Below are positions 60,855 through 62,868 of a stretch of 62,868 nt of DNA, one piece after another (position 1 is the stretch's first letter; every line of letters begins with the position of its first letter). The DNA is from Bacillota bacterium. Lineage in GTDB: Bacteria; Bacillota; Clostridia; Lachnospirales; Lachnospiraceae. The stretch is taken from positions 1-62,868 of the forward strand of contig JAEZTJ010000085.1 in assembly GCA_023421505.1 (NCBI GenBank), in the 5' to 3' direction. The position numbers and the translations under genes were made by a program. A model generated the notes under the pieces. That model saw nothing but the letters and a program-made list of their open reading frames with translations. It was not told where the DNA came from and ran no database searches.

Positions 60855-62868
60855 TTAGTTTTTTAATCTGATACGATCTCCATCTTGGATCTCCTTACTA
60901 CTACTTATAATAACGTCATCCGTATTAGTAAGAGAACCTTCTGCAGCTGCAATGTATAGATCCTTATCAATAATTTTAATCGGTATTTTGAGTGCTACCA
61001 GCTCTTCACCTAAGATAGTATTTCTTGATTGTGTAACCAGACAATAGGTACCAGTGAAGTCGGAACGAATTGCTTCGATCGGAAGACAGGTATCATAAAG
61101 GGCAGAGCTTTTTGTGATTTTAGCATCATATGTAGTGCCGGGTATGTAATCGCCTTTTGGCATAACCGCAGTAATTTCTAACATCTCTTTTTGCTGTTGA
61201 TCGGTGGTAAATTTAATACCATGAACGGTAACGGTAAGGGTTTCTTTTTCACCCTTCCTTTTAAGCTCTATTTTATCACCAATTGCTATAAATTCGCCCT
61301 GATCCTTTGGAAGGGTCACGTTAATACCATATCCGCCAGTATTTATAATAATACTGCCATCAGATATAGTTTTTTTACCTGCCTCTATATTGATGCGGTC
61401 TACCGTACCGGATACAGATGCCTTTACCTTACCCCTAGACTTCTTTAAATTAGTTAGATCACTAATAGCTTGTTGTTTGCCTTCTAAATCAAGCTTAAAA
61501 ATAGAAATTCGCAGATTAGCTGCTTCCTTTTGCTTTAATAAGCTTTCTGCATTGCTTTCATCCTGTAAAATAGTTCGTCTATATTCAAACTCTGCTGCCT
61601 GTAATGATCGATTGACAGAAATTAAAGCTTTTTCGGACTCTTTTATGGTCTGCTTCTGAGCTGATGCTTCTTGCTTGGCAGTCTCAATTGCCTGTTTTTC
61701 AACGTCTGCAATACCTTTGCTTTCATAGGCTCCGTTATTAATAGCTAGAAGCTGCTCCTGCATTTTGTCAAGCTTTTGCCGCTCGATGGAGATAGTTAGG
61801 TCATTTTTCTTCTGCAGGGTATTAATATCCTCCTTGATCTGACTTATTTTTCTTTCTGCCTTGGAGATATCATCTAAATGCTTTTTATAACCGCTGATCC
61901 CATAGATGCAATTGTATATCTCAGATATGGCATCGTCCATATTATCGCTATGATTAGTTAGTTTTGCAGATAAAAAATTATTTATTTCTGCTCTGATTTT
62001 ACTATCCTTTTTATTTTCAGCGGATAAGTCATACTTTGCATCCTGGTAGGCTCTGTAAGCTGTATTGAATGCATCCTGTGAAGCTATTGTATTCTCCTGC
62101 TGTTCCTTTTGTTTTTCATAATCCCTTACAGCGTTCAGGTAATCCTCATAGGCTCGATCAAGCTTATTTTCCAATTCAGATACATGCTCTAAATGCTTCT
62201 GATATACATCCTCATCGCCATATGCAAAACTTAGTAGCCCCTCAATTGATATACGCATAATCGTTGCATCTGAATTATAATAATTACAATATTGGTTGAG
62301 ATAAGTGATTACTTTGTCATCCTTACTTTTCAGTTCTGCTAAGGTATCTTGTGCGTTATTTAAATCCCGGGAGGAGGAAGTTAAAGCTTCCTCGTTTGAT
62401 AGGAGGACATTATCATAAGCAGCTTTTGCTTCGTTGTATTCTTGTTCTTTCTGTTCATATAATTCGGCAATACTTTTATCGAAAGCTTGCTTATAATTAT
62501 TTTCTGCTTCTGCTATATTTCTGTTTGCCTCGTCATACCTGCTCTGAGCTTCAAAAGCATCAGTTTTTGCAGTAGCCAAATCATCCTTGGCATAGCTTAA
62601 AGCAGTTTCTTTCACTTCCTTATCACTTAAGTAGGAATCGGATATACTTAATTTTTCGAGTGCAATTTGATTTGATAGCTTTTCTGTCTCTCTTTCAGCA
62701 GCTATTAATGCAGCTTCGATATCAGATTCGCAGAGGATAAATAATGCTTGCTCAGCAACACAAAAATCCTTATAAATGCTGAAATTACTGGCATTTTCTG
62801 CTATACTTAATGCAAGGAAAACACTATTTTTTTTCAAAAAACCTTGCAGGAAGTGATGAGTATGTATA
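60855..62868 (-). CDS. HlyD/MacA-like membrane-fusion adaptor (5' end off window)
   Basis: At least 660 residues; the frame is still open at the window edge, and the only in-window start is a TTG at 62837, so the true start is probably beyond it. Long coiled-coil arms (about residues 40-440, with repeated heptads such as ERQKLDKMQEQL) are followed by a barrel-sandwich/lipoyl-like section (KVKASVSGTVDRINIEAGKKI-like region near 480) and beta barrels. Such adaptors work with MacB-type ABC transporters. The coil is unusually long for the family. Confidence 0.78.
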   Translation of the reverse strand, partial: IHTHHFLQGFLKKNSVFLALSIAENASNFSIYKDFCVAEQALFILCESDIEAALIAAERETEKLSNQIALEKLSISDSYLSDKEVKETALSYAKDDLATAKTDAFEAQSRYDEANRNIAEAENNYKQAFDKSIAELYEQKEQEYNEAKAAYDNVLLSNEEALTSSSRDLNNAQDTLAELKSKDDKVITYLNQYCNYYNSDATIMRISIEGLLSFAYGDEDVYQKHLEHVSELENKLDRAYEDYLNAVRDYEKQKEQQENTIASQDAFNTAYRAYQDAKYDLSAENKKDSKIRAEINNFLSAKLTNHSDNMDDAISEIYNCIYGISGYKKHLDDISKAERKISQIKEDINTLQKKNDLTISIERQKLDKMQEQLLAINNGAYESKGIADVEKQAIETAKQEASAQKQTIKESEKALISVNRSLQAAEFEYRRTILQDESNAESLLKQKEAANLRISIFKLDLEGKQQAISDLTNLKKSRGKVKASVSGTVDRINIEAGKKTISDGSIIINTGGYGINVTLPKDQGEFIAIGDKIELKRKGEKETLTVTVHGIKFTTDQQQKEMLEITAVMPKGDYIPGTTYDAKITKSSALYDTCLPIEAIRSDFTGTYCLVTQSRNTILGEELVALKIPIKIIDKDLYIAAAEGSLTNTDDVIISSSKEIQDGDRIRLKN

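Overview
The window looks like a low-GC, strictly anaerobic Firmicute of the Lachnospiraceae type (inferred, not proven). Pointers are AT-rich codon use, AGGAGG-type ribosome sites, a hybrid-cluster protein with hemerythrin, YesM/YesN two-component control of a sugar ABC transporter, an intracellular GH43 xylosidase, and a Clostridia-style LexA box.

Positions 1 to about 15274 are one side of a Tn7-like transposon; the other end was not found and is probably left of the window. Its core is tnsA-tnsB-tnsC (5401-9868), with two different TniQ/TnsD-type target selectors, one on each strand (209-1420 and 5151-3544). Both selectors seem to start at AUU codons. No CRISPR array or cas gene is visible. 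Between the tniQ genes sits an IS66-type element (1909-3522) with inverted ends and an 8-bp target duplication; it lost its transposase genes and carries a metallophosphoesterase. Downstream of tnsC is a row of cargo genes: a small unknown, an Mrr-type nuclease, an HNH-like protein, a membrane-anchored protein and a repeat-containing HNH protein. An imperfect structured repeat of about 46 bp follows each gene, giving a cassette-like layout. The element ends at 15274 in two copies of a 16-bp motif, immediately upstream of an SOS-regulated dinB promoter.

15309-28005 is mostly chromosomal: dinB and a small partner gene, a chemoreceptor, a TdeIII-like restriction-modification pair, a nitrosative/oxidative-stress cluster (hcp, a conserved gene, hemerythrin) with a divergent Crp/Fnr regulator, a LacI-sensor/GGDEF protein and a PIN-like protein. 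28563-39251 is a co-directional sugar-acid locus: ABC transporter, enolase-superfamily enzyme, DHDPS-family aldolase, two dehydrogenases and a YesM/YesN pair.

39578-43796 is a small island in a tRNA-Leu gene. A truncated tRNA-Leu 3' half lies at one end, an intact tRNA-Leu(CAG) at the other, and a NACHT NTPase (a likely defence gene) is the only intact gene inside. Then come a secreted two-repeat protein, tRNA-Asn, a FAD/Rieske oxidoreductase, tRNA-Leu(AAG), a CPA2 antiporter, a xyloside locus (LacI, GH43, polyol dehydrogenase), a TetR/CPBP pair, a periplasmic-binding-like protein, a lipoprotein, a FadR-type regulator with ilvD, and a cupin. On the minus strand at the right edge are an HlyD-like adaptor, a MacB-like permease and a 50-residue peptide gene, possibly a peptide export or immunity unit.
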